Shown here piece after piece: positions 11,862-23,657 of a stretch of 64,000 bases of DNA. Numbering within the stretch: position 1 is the stretch's first letter; the number at the start of each line of letters is the position of its first letter. The stretch is from NCBI GenBank assembly GCA_013398055.1, contig VZRS01000348.1, positions 186,001 through 250,000 of the forward strand, given 5' to 3'. The notes under the pieces are model-generated. The model saw nothing but the letters and a program-made list of their open reading frames with translations, had not been told where the DNA came from and searched no databases. The position numbers and the translations under genes were made by a program. The stretch is from Ifrita kowaldi. Taxonomy: Eukaryota > Chordata > Aves > Passeriformes > Cinclosomatidae.

Positions 11862-14800
11862 ACTGCCCTCAGCATTTCCATGGCCAGCGCAAGGGACACA
11901 GTGGCCTTTCCTACTGTAATTGTGAACTCTTTTTCACCCTGGCCACTTGCCACTTCCCTCCTCCTTGCTGAGCCTCCGTGCCAGCACCATTAGTGAAAGT
12001 TGTTATTGAAGAAAAAATAGACTCCGGCATCCATCAGGAGCAGCACAAGCTGTCGGCTTGCTGCTCGACATCGCAGTGCTTGCAGCCTCCTAAATCATGT
12101 GGCAGAGCCCCCGCTGGAGGAATGTGCCTGGTTTGTGTTCTCCGTGGTGTGTTTGCAGCCCTGCTAACAGGGCCTGGGATGCTGTCAAACCTCCAACCCC
12201 ACAGATGTGCGGGGACCTCCTGCTCGACAAGATGCACTTCACCTGGTGCTGGTAATTTTTTCTACTGGTCAGCAATGACATCCCACCTTCGAGACAGGAG
12301 CCAGAGCTGCTAACTGAGCTTCTGTTGGTTCTATTAGAGAGGAAGGAGATCTTTCCATGATTGCATCTCTGGGTGCCTGTCACATGTCTTTTAGGAGGCG
12401 TTCTGGGGCCTCCAGTGCCTTGCAGGTCAAATTCTGGGGTCCCGGGGTGATATTTGGAGGGTTAAGCTGATGCTGTAGCCTGTTATTGAAAGCAAACTGC
12501 TCTGTGCAGATGTTGGACCAACATGCCATGGTAGGTTCCAGCATGGAAAACCCCGGGAGATGCTCTCCACCTGTGGGTGAAAATAAGCACAAGGTGCTTG
12601 CCCAGTTTCCTTTAGGAGCAGCATCAGTCTCAGCTGATCATGAACTAAATCCTGCACCGTTTTTTTCCAAGCCCGTGTTGGTGATGAGAGCCAGCAGAGC
12701 TCAGGCAGAGGTGGTACAGCACGGCCTTCCCAAGGTGCTGCCTACACGGGGAAGGGTCTGTGGGTGGCATCTCCCCTTCCCTGGGGCTGGGGACACTGGG
12801 AACAGGGGGAACATCTCTGCTGCCACAGTATGAGCAGCTCTCAGTGCTCCCTTCTGCTAGCCCTGTCCTCTCTGGGGCTTGTGCTGGGCTGACCTTGGCT
12901 GGCTCCAAGGTCTTCTCCTGAACCCAGAAGAAATCCTTACCTTGCAGTGTCTTGGGACACAGGTCTTCCCTCAGCGTGGCCTTTCCCTGCTGCACTGGGA
13001 GTTACAGAGATTGGGATGTCACTGGTTTCTCCTTTTGGGACTTGCTTTGACCTCATGCAGGTCAGAGGCCCCTGTGGAATAAATGCTGCTCAGCAGGAAA
13101 AAGGGTAGCAGGATCCATCTCCTAATGAGAAACCCCCCAGTAACAAACCAGGACTGTGTTTAGAGTGGGACTGGAGGCTTCAAAATTCAGGCTGGATTCA
13201 GCCTGCTCTGCCTCTCACTGCTCACACACTGCTTTTTCCTGCCTGCAGTGATCACAGGGCATGAGTGACACTAAACTGTGTCAGATGGCTGTTGTGGAGG
13301 GCTGTCCTGTCCTGTTCCTCCTGAGGCACAGGAAAGTTCCACACTGTCCTGCTGGGAAGCCATAAGTTCAACCTTTGTGTTTCCCCGGACTTCGCTCTGC
13401 TTGAGGAAGGTCAAGCTGGAGCCGTGGGTTCAGGGCAGGCAAGATAATGTACTTTATCATTGATTTTCAGTGAGAAGTTGCATTACGAGATTAAATATCT
13501 CATTTTTATTGCATGGGGAGGCAAAGAAAAAGCAGGAGCTCTGAAAATAAAACGTAAATCCAAATGCTGTGTTTGTGTGGGGAGCTGCTTGCGACTGGGA
13601 GAGAACGTGCCTTTTTTCCAATCCTTTGGAGGTGAACTTTGAGAAGCTGCTTCCTCTGAGGCTGGTAAACAAAGTCAAACCTCATCTGTATTTAAACCAG
13701 TGCCTAATTAATGTGTCTAATTGGCCCACATCTACTAATTCCAGGCTGGCAGGGAGTTTATTAAAAAGCTTTTCTAGTTCTAATGGATTGAAATAAGCAA
13801 AGCTGCTTAGCAGTCCCAGACGAAAAGCACTAAACAGGGAGCAGTTGTGTGGGTCTGCTTGAGTCAATCCCACATCCCATCAGGTGTCAGCCCCTTTCCT
13901 GGTTTCAGCTGCAAGGTGTTCCAGCTCTCTGAGGGCTTGGGGACCACCCTGATGTACTCTGCTTCTTTTGGTTATTTTTAAACATCAAATTGATGTTTTT
14001 GTTTGCCTTAGTAAAAGCATCGGCTATTCTAGCTTTAATGCCATTTAATACTTAGATTATAGATAGCCTGGCAAAGCCACAGGGTATTTCTAAAGTAACG
14101 GATTAGTTAATTTCTAGAAAGTATTAGGTATCAGGGTATGAATAACAACCAGCTGCAGCTGCCCAGATGATGTCCTCAAACCACAGCAGACTTCAGGCAC
14201 TGCTGGGCTGCCCCCAGCCAGGTAGCGCCGTGAGCTGGGCACAGGGAGCGATCCCTCCTGTCTGTGTGAAGGGCCGTGGCAATGCCTTCCTCTGCAGACA
14301 CAGCACCCCTGATTGGATCCTGGCTGGATGTGTTTGCTTCTGTCCCAAGACTCCGCAAATCATCCTGTAAAACATCCTCCTGCACGCCGGAGCTGCCTCG
14401 GATCTGTCCTTTGGCCATGCTCAGAGTTACTGCAGGCTCAGGAGCCTCACGGCTTTCTCTCGGCTCGCAGAGTTCTCGCTGCCTCCCTCCTGGGCTCTTT
14501 GTAGCTCAGATGGCTGCAGGCACTTTGCTCTGCATTGTGATCTGGAGGCTCAGCAAGGGAACTAATGAAGCACTGGATATAAACGGGTTGTAAATTCAGA
14601 TTGCCTCTGCACGGTCTCCAATGGATGTGACTTCCAGGTTTCCAACTCCAGAGCAGGTGGACACAGTTCCATGCAGGACTGTCTTCAACCACCTTGCCCA
14701 GTACCAGCCATGCTAAACCTCACCATGCCACCTCCTAATACCCCAGAGCTCATTAGGAAGCCTTTCCCAACTACCCTTCCTACCCAAAATGGGTCCTGTG

Positions 14801-15387
14801 AGGGGACACACAGCCCCACCCTCCCAGCCCGCTCCCCACAGCAGCCTGATCTGCCAGTGGTTGTACTCAAAGCAGACCTGGGCTGGAAATGCTGACAGTG
14901 CTCTTGACAGTTTATGGTCACAAACTCTATTTTCAGCCTAATAAGTTTTTTATATGCTTGGAAAGCTGTCAGATGAACATCAGCCAGGCACAAAGTACCT
15001 GCCATAAAGCGCCTGGACCACAACCAAACAGGAGAGGTGCTGCTCTGCTTTAGCAAGTTCTTGATCTCGGATGCTTTAGTCAGTTCATTTATTTTGTTTG
15101 AGGAACTTGGCTTTAATTATAAAACAATAAGATAAAATCATAATGCCTCTACTTAAAAATTTGTGGAAATACTTGCAGAGAGCCTGTTAAATCAAAGCTG
15201 TCAGCCAATTTGGATTGGGTTTTGGAGGTGGGAGGCTCTGTGATGCTGCTGCCGGTGCCAGGGTGGACTGGTTTCTGCCAGGAGACCCTGGATCCTAGTG
15301 ATGAAGGAGAGAGGCTTTGGGAGTGTGTCTGGAGAAGGGTCCTGCCAGGTGAATCTGGAGATGAGCTGCCACGGCCACCAGCACAGC
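11862..15387. other. No gene recognised
   Basis: Single-copy-looking DNA of mixed composition with AT-rich patches near 13,450-14,110 and 15,060-15,170. I see no protein-like exon on either strand. It ends at 15387 with an 18-base sequence, CACGGCCACCAGCACAGC (15370-15387), that recurs immediately right of the N at 16467, showing that 15387 and 16468 are really contiguous. Confidence 0.5.
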
Positions 15388-15388
15388 N

Positions 15389-15937
15389 GGCGGCTGCTGG
15401 CTGTGCCAGGGCAGGATTCAGCCTCAGGATTCCTGCCTCCAAAACACATCCGCTCACTGAAATCCCAGCACAAGCAGTGACACGAGCACAGGATCCCTGT
15501 CTACCCCCATGGGATGCTAAGGGTGCATGGATTAATCAAAGTGGATTAATTAAACAGTGCTCAACTCCCATGTGGCTAATCTCACCTAAATGAAGGCAAC
15601 CTTCATTCAATTTAGTTTCCTTCTCTTGCCAAATTGAAGCGGACAAACCGAGGCGCTGGGCTCTAGTGTGGATAAGTGGGTCTACACCGGAGTTTAATGT
15701 GATTCAATCGCTCCCCTCCAAGCTGACACCCATCTCTCTGCAGGTTTTTGTGCAGGCAGAGCCTCGGGCAGTGGCTCGTGGCTCTCTTGGCTCCATGAAG
15801 CAGGTCTCACACAGCCAAATATCCAGAGTTTTGAGCCGGCAAAGAAGCCAACAATTCTTGCCCAGCTCTTCACCCAGCTCACTTGGCTACAGCCAGCGCA
15901 GGGCACAGACATGGCCCCCACCTCTGCCCTCCCACGC
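15389..15937 (+). repeat. Assembly duplicate, copy 2 (549 bp)
   Basis: Second copy of 9371-9919, about 99.6% identical by eye (two differences). It lies in the misplaced contig and continues without interruption into bases 15938-16466, which fill part of the gap. Confidence 0.92.
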
Positions 15938-16229
15938 CGCTGCCAACTTTGGCAGCTGCCTGCTCCAAAGGTTCCCGCAGAAGCTCCGCAAGCTGCTGCC
16001 TCCCTGGGACAATATCGTGTCTCGTGGCCCCAGCCGTAGCAGCACCCCCAGAACAGGGTGGCCCCAGCCTGCCCGTGGGTTGCCTCGCCCACCACTGGGC
16101 ACTGGGGGTCCCACAGGGTCAGTTCGGGAGTGGCCTGAAGAGATGTCCCAGCCTTGCAAGGGTGAGATCTGCCTCTGCCATGCGGGCACCCTCAAGCTGT
16201 CCTGGAGCTCCCAGGGGTACTGGAGGTGT

Positions 16230-16385
16230 GGGGCTGGAGGAGGATGGGGCGCAGAGATGGGGGGACATGGGATTCAAGAGCGTGGGAATGGAGGGAGATG
16301 GGAGGCAGGGATGGAGGGACACGGGGTGTAGGGAGATTGGGATGGAGGGACACGGGGTGCAGAGCTTCAGGGATGGAGGGATGCC
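16230..16385 (+). repeat. Minisatellite of GGGATGGAGGGACACGGGGTG type
   Basis: Purine-rich tandem units of roughly 24-36 bases built around GGGATGGAGGGACACGGGGTG, with diverged versions towards the left. It lies in KCNK15 intron 1, within about 30 bases of the exon 1 splice donor on the minus strand. A G-rich repeat here would be hard to sequence and may explain why this locus broke into separate contigs. Confidence 0.75.
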
Positions 16386-16415
16386 GGGCGCGCCGGCCGG
16401 GCTGCTCGCACTCAC

Positions 16416-16466
16416 CGATGGTGGTGATGACCGTGATGGCGAAGTAGAAGGAGCCGGCGAACTTCC
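16416..16466 (-). CDS. KCNK15: KCNK15 exon 1, 3' end only (first pore helix)
   Basis: On the minus strand this fragment reads (W)KFAGSFYFAITVITTI followed by the first base of a Gly codon, then a consensus donor, G|GTGAGTGCG. This is the first pore helix and the start of the first selectivity filter of TASK channels. It joins in phase to the GT-TAT-GGG start of the exon at 7014 to make T-I-G-Y-G-H. The N at 16467 falls in the first base of the conserved Trp codon (NGG). Sequence beyond the N does not continue the K2P protein, so the N-terminus, M1 and the extracellular cap are absent. The exon really sits in the gap at about 10.4 kb, not 9.4 kb upstream of its partner. Identification is firm because the peptide is nearly invariant in TASK-1/3/5. 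Confidence 0.9.
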
Positions 16467-16467
16467 N

Positions 16468-19400
16468 CACGGCCACCAGCACAGCAACACGGCCACAGGG
16501 AGAGCAGGCCTGATCCCGGGTGTGCCTCTGCTCCCAGCACGGGTGGCAGCACCACGATGCTATAAATTACTGCCCTGCATCACAGCCTGTGGGGCTGCCA
16601 GGAAGGTCAGCGGTGGGGGGGACAAAGGCTCTGGGAAGGAATTACAAGTATGTGAGGCTCTTTCGGAGGGTTCCCCGGTGACAGCTCCGCCCCTGCCCTA
16701 CGAGGCAGCCCCCGCCATGGTACCACTGCTCTGCAAGGATTGGAAAGGTCCTGAACAGCTGCGGGGATCCTGTGGGACAGCCCAGGGGGAGCGATGGGCT
16801 CTGCCATGCTGTCTGTGTGCTGTCTGCCATGCGGGGAGCGCCGGGTGGCCTCGGTGCCCGTCTGCCCGCGCGGTGGGCGCGTTACCGGGTCCCCCGCATC
16901 CCACGGCATCCCCCTTCCCAAGGTGCCCCCACCGTGGGCTGGTGGGGCGGGAGGCAGCGCCTGTGCCTGCCTGGGTGTGCTTCAGGGAGGAACAGAGGTG
17001 GATCCTGCCCCACGGGCGAGCTGAGCCCCGCTCCGGGCGGGACGGGGCCGCGGGGCAGCCGGGGCGGTGACCCGGTGGCGCGGGCACTGCCGCAGTCCCG
17101 GCTGCGGCCCCCGGAGCTCCGCTCCCCGGGCAGACGGTTTACAGCAAATGGCTCCTTTCGATGCTAAAAATAACCCGCTAGGAAACAAATCGGCCCCAGG
17201 ACTTCAACTGGAGAAAAGTGCATTTATTAGTAAAACTCAAGATCTCCTTTCCTGTTTTCCTCCAAAGAACCGGTGCTGAGAGGTTGATTGAGCTTCCCAG
17301 CCAGGCACCGACTTATTTCGATGCAGGGTTTGATTCCTCCAAGATTCATTTTTCTTCCCCTGCTAGCGATGCTCCATGGCTGGTCCCACACTCCACTGGC
17401 CAGAACAGTTCTGGGTTTGGGGCCACAAGCGATTTCCCAGCCAAGGGAGCTGTAAATGCCCTGTGAAAATGTTCCTGCTGCCCATGCCTGAGAGCACAGC
17501 AGGTTCCCAGTGGGGAATGAACGGAACAAAATGAAATATTTGTTTTCTCTTGCAGTGTAAGCACCGTGTTAGGGACTTATTTCTTCCTCCACCTTAAAAC
17601 TGCAGATTTTACTAAGTCTTGTTTATATACAAACGGTTTCCGGTTGGTTCTCTCCAGGCTTTTCTCTGGAAGGACTAATTGGGGAGCTAAGACACATCCT
17701 CTCTGAATTGCAAATGCAAAAATGTCCCTGTGTTCGCCTGGCCCTGCTGCTTGTCCCCTGCTCCAGCCGTGCTCAGGGGCTGTGTGGTGTCCCTGGGGCA
17801 CAGCAAATGGTGGCACAGGAATCACAGCTGTTCCAGGCATTGGGACACCAGGTCTGCCATGAATCAGTTAGAGGGAATTAAATTAACAACAGGCTTTTTT
17901 GGAGGCAGGCAAACCACCTGAGGTAAATGGAACAATAAACCAGAGGCTTCTCGGTGTTCTGAAATATTTAACTGACTTTTAGGTCCCTTGTTTGAGAGTC
18001 TCTTGGGGTGGGAGCTCAGGCGCTGAGCAGTGATTGGAGGTGATGCTCTGGGTATCCCCTGGGCATCTCCACACAGGATCAGGCACAGACTCAGAGCATG
18101 GCTATTTTGGGGTTTCTGGCTTGGGACACACGTGTGAACAGCCCCCTTCATGGAGGCAGATGAGGACACCCCCTGGCTGGGATTGGCACGTGCTGGTGTG
18201 GCTGCAAGTCCAGCACTCATCCCTGTGCTGAGACTTTGGGAGAGGATGTGTCGCGTACTCCCAGGCTGAGTCTGCTGGTTTATTCATGAGCCACCCTCTG
18301 CTCCTCCATGCCCCACTGGAAAGGAAAATAATATTTCAGCTCGCTCACTGTGCCCCTTGTGCAGCTGGTGTCTGCCCTGGGACACCCTGCCAGAGCTTGT
18401 CCCACATCCCACCTCAGTGCAGTGGGACACTGGCTACAGGGATTGTTCTGTTGCTTCAGCTTTGCACACAGAAGAATTCTTTCCTCCAACAGCCCAGAGG
18501 AAGCTGCAGCATCTCCTGATGGGTGCCGCAGACCTGCTGGGCTCTTGGACAGCCCCAGGCTCCTGGATGAGCTGCACCCCAAGGGAACTGCATCCCCATC
18601 TCCTCTGGACTCTCAGCATGGCACTGTGTGGCCAGCACTACACACTTTCAAAAGGGATTTTTGCCTTCAACCCAAGCAACACTTCATTCAGTGAGAATGG
18701 CTCTTGGCACCCCCACCAGTGAACCTACCCCTGAGCTCTCCTCTGTGCCAACAGCTTCCCATTGCCATGGGACTGTCTCCCCACTGCCTGGCCTGGAGAC
18801 ACAGAGGTGCTGCGGGGTGGGCTGTGCTGGTAAGCGCCGACTGGGAGCTGTGGTGGGTGTTTCTCCCCACCTCTGCTGAGCAGCACCTCCGCATCTGAGC
18901 AAAGGCAGCCAGGACAGAGTTAATCTGTCTCCTGTCCTTGGATGTCCTCAGCACAGCATAGAAGCAGCCTCTCCAAGGAGGAGCTGTGGTGCCTCTGGGA
19001 AGCCTGGGAGCTCTCTGATGCTCCTTAGGGTAAACTTTTTGCCCATAAGCCCAAACAAGCAGAAGAATTTCATTCTGGCTGGGCTGTGCATTGGCACGAA
19101 GGGCTCTTCAGGGAGCCAGATTGGACCTGAGTGTCTCCTGTTCATGACAGAGCGGAGGTGTTGAGCAAAATTCAAATGATAGCTTCCTCCCAGGGTGCTG
19201 AGGAGGCAGCACAGGTCGCGGTGCACTGAGCAGCTCCCGGGGGTTTCTCACTGCCCCGCTCCTGTGCTGGCGATCCGGGGCAAGGAGGGCTTGCTGCGGG
19301 GGGATATTTAGAGGAATGGTGTAAAAAACGGCACAACTCTTTTAAGCCTGGAGGGCTCGGCGAGCCGCAGTCGCTCTGTAGCGCACATACAAATGCGTGT

Positions 19401-22390
19401 TGGGGCCGGGAGCGGCGCAGCGCCGCGGCCGGCAGCCGGCCGTGCCTTCCTCGGCTCACACGCTCCCCAGGTCCCACGCTGCACGGCATCACCTATTTAT
19501 AACTGCATGCACTGCAGGAGTAGTATTAGACTGATGGCTTCACACAGGCACGCTAAGTGTTGTTCTATTTCTGTGATTTGCTCTTCTGCACAAGCTGTTG
19601 GTCTCTTGGATGCCAGAACACTCCATGTAGTATATACAAAGACTCCGATTTTTCTCTTTTATTAAAATTTTAACCAACAGCACCCCAGTGGCAGGTATAC
19701 TTTTTATTTTTCCCAGTTCACCTGGATAATTGCATCTACTATTCCTTCCCAGTCTGATCGATATCCTTGGTAAATAGGATAACCTGTCACGTCTGTTGTC
19801 ACTGCAGCCAAAGGTACTTTAGCAACAAAATTGTTTTGCTGAAGAAATAAATGCCTCTCACAGAATCTGAGGATGCTGTGACCTTTCATTAGTGACCTGA
19901 GTGACTCATCCCTTTTTGTGTGCACACGGCAGCATCCCACCACGCTGTGAAAGACGCTCCACAAAGTCCTAGTGTTGGGTGCTTGGAGTAATGGGGAGCC
20001 AAGTCCTGCAGGAGCCTCGTGCTCTCGCTGCTTCTCCTCCAGCTTCACACATGGTCTTCATACCTTGCCTGGGCCTGAGGGCTCTCACGTTATGGTCATG
20101 GGGTCCCCAACAGGGACCCGTGCACCATCTCAGTCCCACAGCGATGTCCCCAGCAGCCCCAGCCCTTGCGTGCAGCAGCTCCCGCTCTCCCGGGCTGTGG
20201 AAGTCTCTGACACAAAAGCACGAGCCCAGGTTCTCAGCACAGGGCAGCCAACCCACACTCGTTTAGCAATCAGGGCTCCACTGGCCATACCAACACCCCT
20301 GAACTGAGTCAGAGCCAGATTTTAGCTAACGTGGGCAAATGGAATAAAGAATTAATCAGAGTTGAGTTCTGTGCATTTAGATGTTGCTGATAGCAATATT
20401 TTCCTCTTGTAGAGTGTTTTGCATGCCAAGAAAAACAGTTCTGCATTTTGGAGGAAGAAAGTGGCTGTACATCTGTGCATCTGTATGTGTGCCTGTTATT
20501 TCTGCCTGACTGGCTTCCCTGGGCTGTCAGCTCAAAAGTTCTCTGTAACATAACAAATCTTGACTGTGTTTGCAACATATCCTCAACCAAGAGTGGTTTA
20601 TTTAATGAAGCAAGAAATGCTGCCAAATTTCCAGGCTTGATCCTGATCCCATTAGTGTCAGGAGGAGAATTTCCACCGTGTTTGATTTATTGGTCGGGTC
20701 TAATCTGGGTAAAGGAGTTAAAAATCTGGTTTCAGCTTGATTTTGCAAAGATCATTGCTCCATGCTGCTGTATCAGAGAGGCTGTGGGAAAAGCAGAGAG
20801 TGCAGGTGGGATTCCTCTCACCTGCTTTTAGACATCTTCAAAGTCTGGCAACAGAAAGCCAAGTGAGGGAAAGAGGAATGTTCAGCTCATCATAAACCAG
20901 GAGCCCAAAAGGGGTGGTGATTCAGGAGGTAACCATGGCACAGCTTCTCCAGTGCCACTGGCCCCCTCCTGCCAGCAGCATATGCTTGTGTGTGGCCCTG
21001 CCAATTTCTGGCAGAGTGCTGGGAGGAAGGGAGGGGGGATTATGACAGTTCCCCACCTTTCCTGCCCGTTTACTCACTGCCAAAAGTTCTTCCTGTGCCA
21101 CAAGTGGGAACTGGGACAGACTGGGAGCTGCCCATGCTGGTTGCTCCAGGGACAGTCCCACACTCTGGTCCCATCCCAGGGGATAAAGAGCCCTGGGAGG
21201 TTTTGAGGGGTGAGCACTGCCCACACATTTTGAGCAGGATCCCTGCAGTGACCGCACACCTCCATGTCCCGCAGAGAGCAGTGGCTGCTCACTGGGAGGG
21301 AAGGAGCCTCCCTGGCAGTGAGGGAGGAGGGATGGAGGAGGGAGGGCTGGAGGAAGGAGGGCTGTTTTGTTGCCCCATCACCAGCTGTGAAGAGGCTCAT
21401 GTGCCAGTGGCTGAGCCTTAATTACACACAGACACCTAAAAAAGGGAAAGAGCTCATTCTCCCCAGTTCATACTGGGAAGCAGCGCTGTCTGAGAATCAA
21501 GGGGACTGCGAAGCTATAGATTAAAAAAAGAATTAAAAATCCCACCCCAAATTTCTGAGACATCAGCCCAACACACAGATCCTTACTGGCTCTTGCTGAT
21601 TTGACAGATACAGGACACAGAAAAGTGTGCAGATTTATATCTGCAACTGTCCTTGGGGCTCAGAGATGCTTCTCAGGACACAGATCTTTAAATCATTGTT
21701 AACAGTGATGGGAGGGGGCACTGGAGAAGACAAGAAGACGTATCAGGGCACAAAGATACAGGGAGTGAGAGCAGAGTTTGCTGGTACCTCCTATGCAGCC
21801 CTTCCTCCCTAGCACATAGTGATGCTTTACTTCAATCAATCATGCCCAAAGTGGGTGCAGTGACAGGGTGTCACAGCTCCCATGGGCTGCGGGAGCCAAA
21901 GCTGGTTCTGTGGGGAGCTGAAGCATCTTAGATAGGATCCATGTAAGAGCTGGACAGCTTTCAGAGGCGTGGGTGTTTTTCCAGGAAAGGAGGAGAAGAG
22001 TTCAGAGCTCTGGAGAAGCCCAGATTTGGAGTGTGTGTGCAAGGAGCAGGGACCAGATGTGACCCTAATGTCTCAACCTTCCTACTACAGAGAGAGAAGA
22101 TCTCACTGGTGAATTTAAGCTTTACCTTTGGGTTTCCTCTGGCTGAGGAGCTGGACGTTGCTGGACCCCTGACTGGCGCTGAGCAGACTCCTCAGTGTGT
22201 GCCTGTCACAGATCACTCTTCACCGGCTGCCTGCAGTCTCCCAGCAGTTCCCTGTCTGCAGAGCACTGGGAAGATCACCACCACTCCCTGAGCAGGCAGG
22301 CCCCTGCTCCAACCCACAGGCCAGCTGGCTCCCAGGTTCACATAAAGCTTTAAAAGAAGGCAGACAACTCACAATTGAAAGCATGAGGTG
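16468..22390. other. No gene recognised
   Basis: Mixed single-copy DNA. There are GC-rich patches near 16,830-17,130 and 19,380-19,450. A minus-strand frame at 20048-19704 (114 codons) has a fairly protein-like C-terminal part, but I recognise no family and it stands alone. I see no exon that I would defend. Confidence 0.45.
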
Positions 22391-22396
22391 TTTATT
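22391..22396 (-). promoter_or_regulatory. Candidate poly(A) signal for the P2Y-like gene
   Basis: AATAAA on the minus strand, 1.26 kb downstream of the receptor stop codon, in AT-rich surroundings. It is the nearest clear canonical signal I noticed, which would give a 3' UTR of about 1.25 kb. Inferred only. Confidence 0.3.
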
Positions 22397-23657
22397 TGCA
22401 CTTCAGACATATCAACAGCGCTGGAAGCCAGGCGTGCTCCCTCCACTGCCCAGCTAAGCTGAGTCCGTGCAAGGAACAGCTGACAGAGATAAATGTCAGG
22501 AAAAAATCACAACATTCATCCCCGGGCCAGTGCTTTCCCGGAAAGGGCTGATTTTAACTCACAGTGCACTTCCTTCAGCTGGGCTGCAAAAGCTGCTATT
22601 GCTGCAAATCACATTATTGAATTGAAATGTTCAAGCTTTTTGTGTGGGTAACACCAAGATCAAAAACCAAAATAGTGCTTGGGAGCCTCTGCTCAAAGCA
22701 GAGATCTGTCACCCCTGGTGATGACAGATAGCTGCCCTCACCATCACACCCTGCCTTCACAAGCCTTCAAGCCAGTGCTGCTTCTCTTTTACTTTTTGCA
22801 CATCTAATTTTTACAAGCCATACCCAATGCCCTCGCAAGGCTGGATGCAAGATGCAAGCACCCACCTGAAGATTTGCAAACTCTCTTGGCATTTGCTCCC
22901 TGAAAGCAGGAGTTCAGGCTACTGCAGTCATTCACCTTCCAAAATAAAACCCCAAACAATAGCCTCCAAAAACTTTACAATGCCCATTTGTTAGTTCTGC
23001 TAAGTGCTCTTCCAAAAGAGAGGGAGTAATGCCAAAAATGTCTTTTCCTTCTGCAGAGGAGGTGGGCAATGGAAGATCCCACAGATCCTGAAACAGCTCA
23101 GTCACCCAGGAACTGGCACAGCTTAGTCATGTACTTAAAACCTGATTTTTTAATGAATATTTCCATTTCCAAAGCACTTCCCCCCTGCAAAAATGCACCC
23201 TCTCAGCTGTCCTGCAATGCAGGATCTCCTTAGGTGAAAGAGGGAATCCTGCCTAAAACCCATGTACACCAGGGTAGAGAGGATGAAGTGGAGGGTCAAG
23301 GTGTCATTCCCTCCCATCCCTCAGTCACAGAGGAGCTGGGAAGCAAGGGAATGTTAACCAGCTCAGACGGCTGCATGAGAGGCTGGAGGGAAATACTTTG
23401 GACTGCAGCAAACCTGATCTTCATCTCTTTCCCTCTGCAGGTGTACTGCAGGCAAAATGGTTGGGTTGGGTAGCTTTGCTTATAAAATCTGGTCCCAGTT
23501 TTCTCTCTGACGCTGACAGTCCTGTCAATCCCTCGTGTGGATGGAGCCCGTGACACTGCTGTCACCATCTCTGCAAAGCAGGGGTCAAGGCAGGGGGCTG
23601 CACCCAGGGAAGGGCCAAGCACAAGCTGACGTGGCAGAAGCAGGGGTGTGGGGTACC

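Larger units (their letters stand above)
15389..16466 (+). other. Misplaced contig bounded by single Ns
   Basis: A 1,078-base block between single Ns at 15388 and 16467. Its first 549 bases repeat 9371-9919. Its remaining 529 bases extend past the point where that locus runs into the N gap, and end in KCNK15 exon 1. The flanks of the block share an 18-base overlap (15370-15387 equals 16468-16485), so removing the block rejoins a continuous sequence. I conclude that it belongs in the 9920-10420 gap. Confidence 0.9.
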
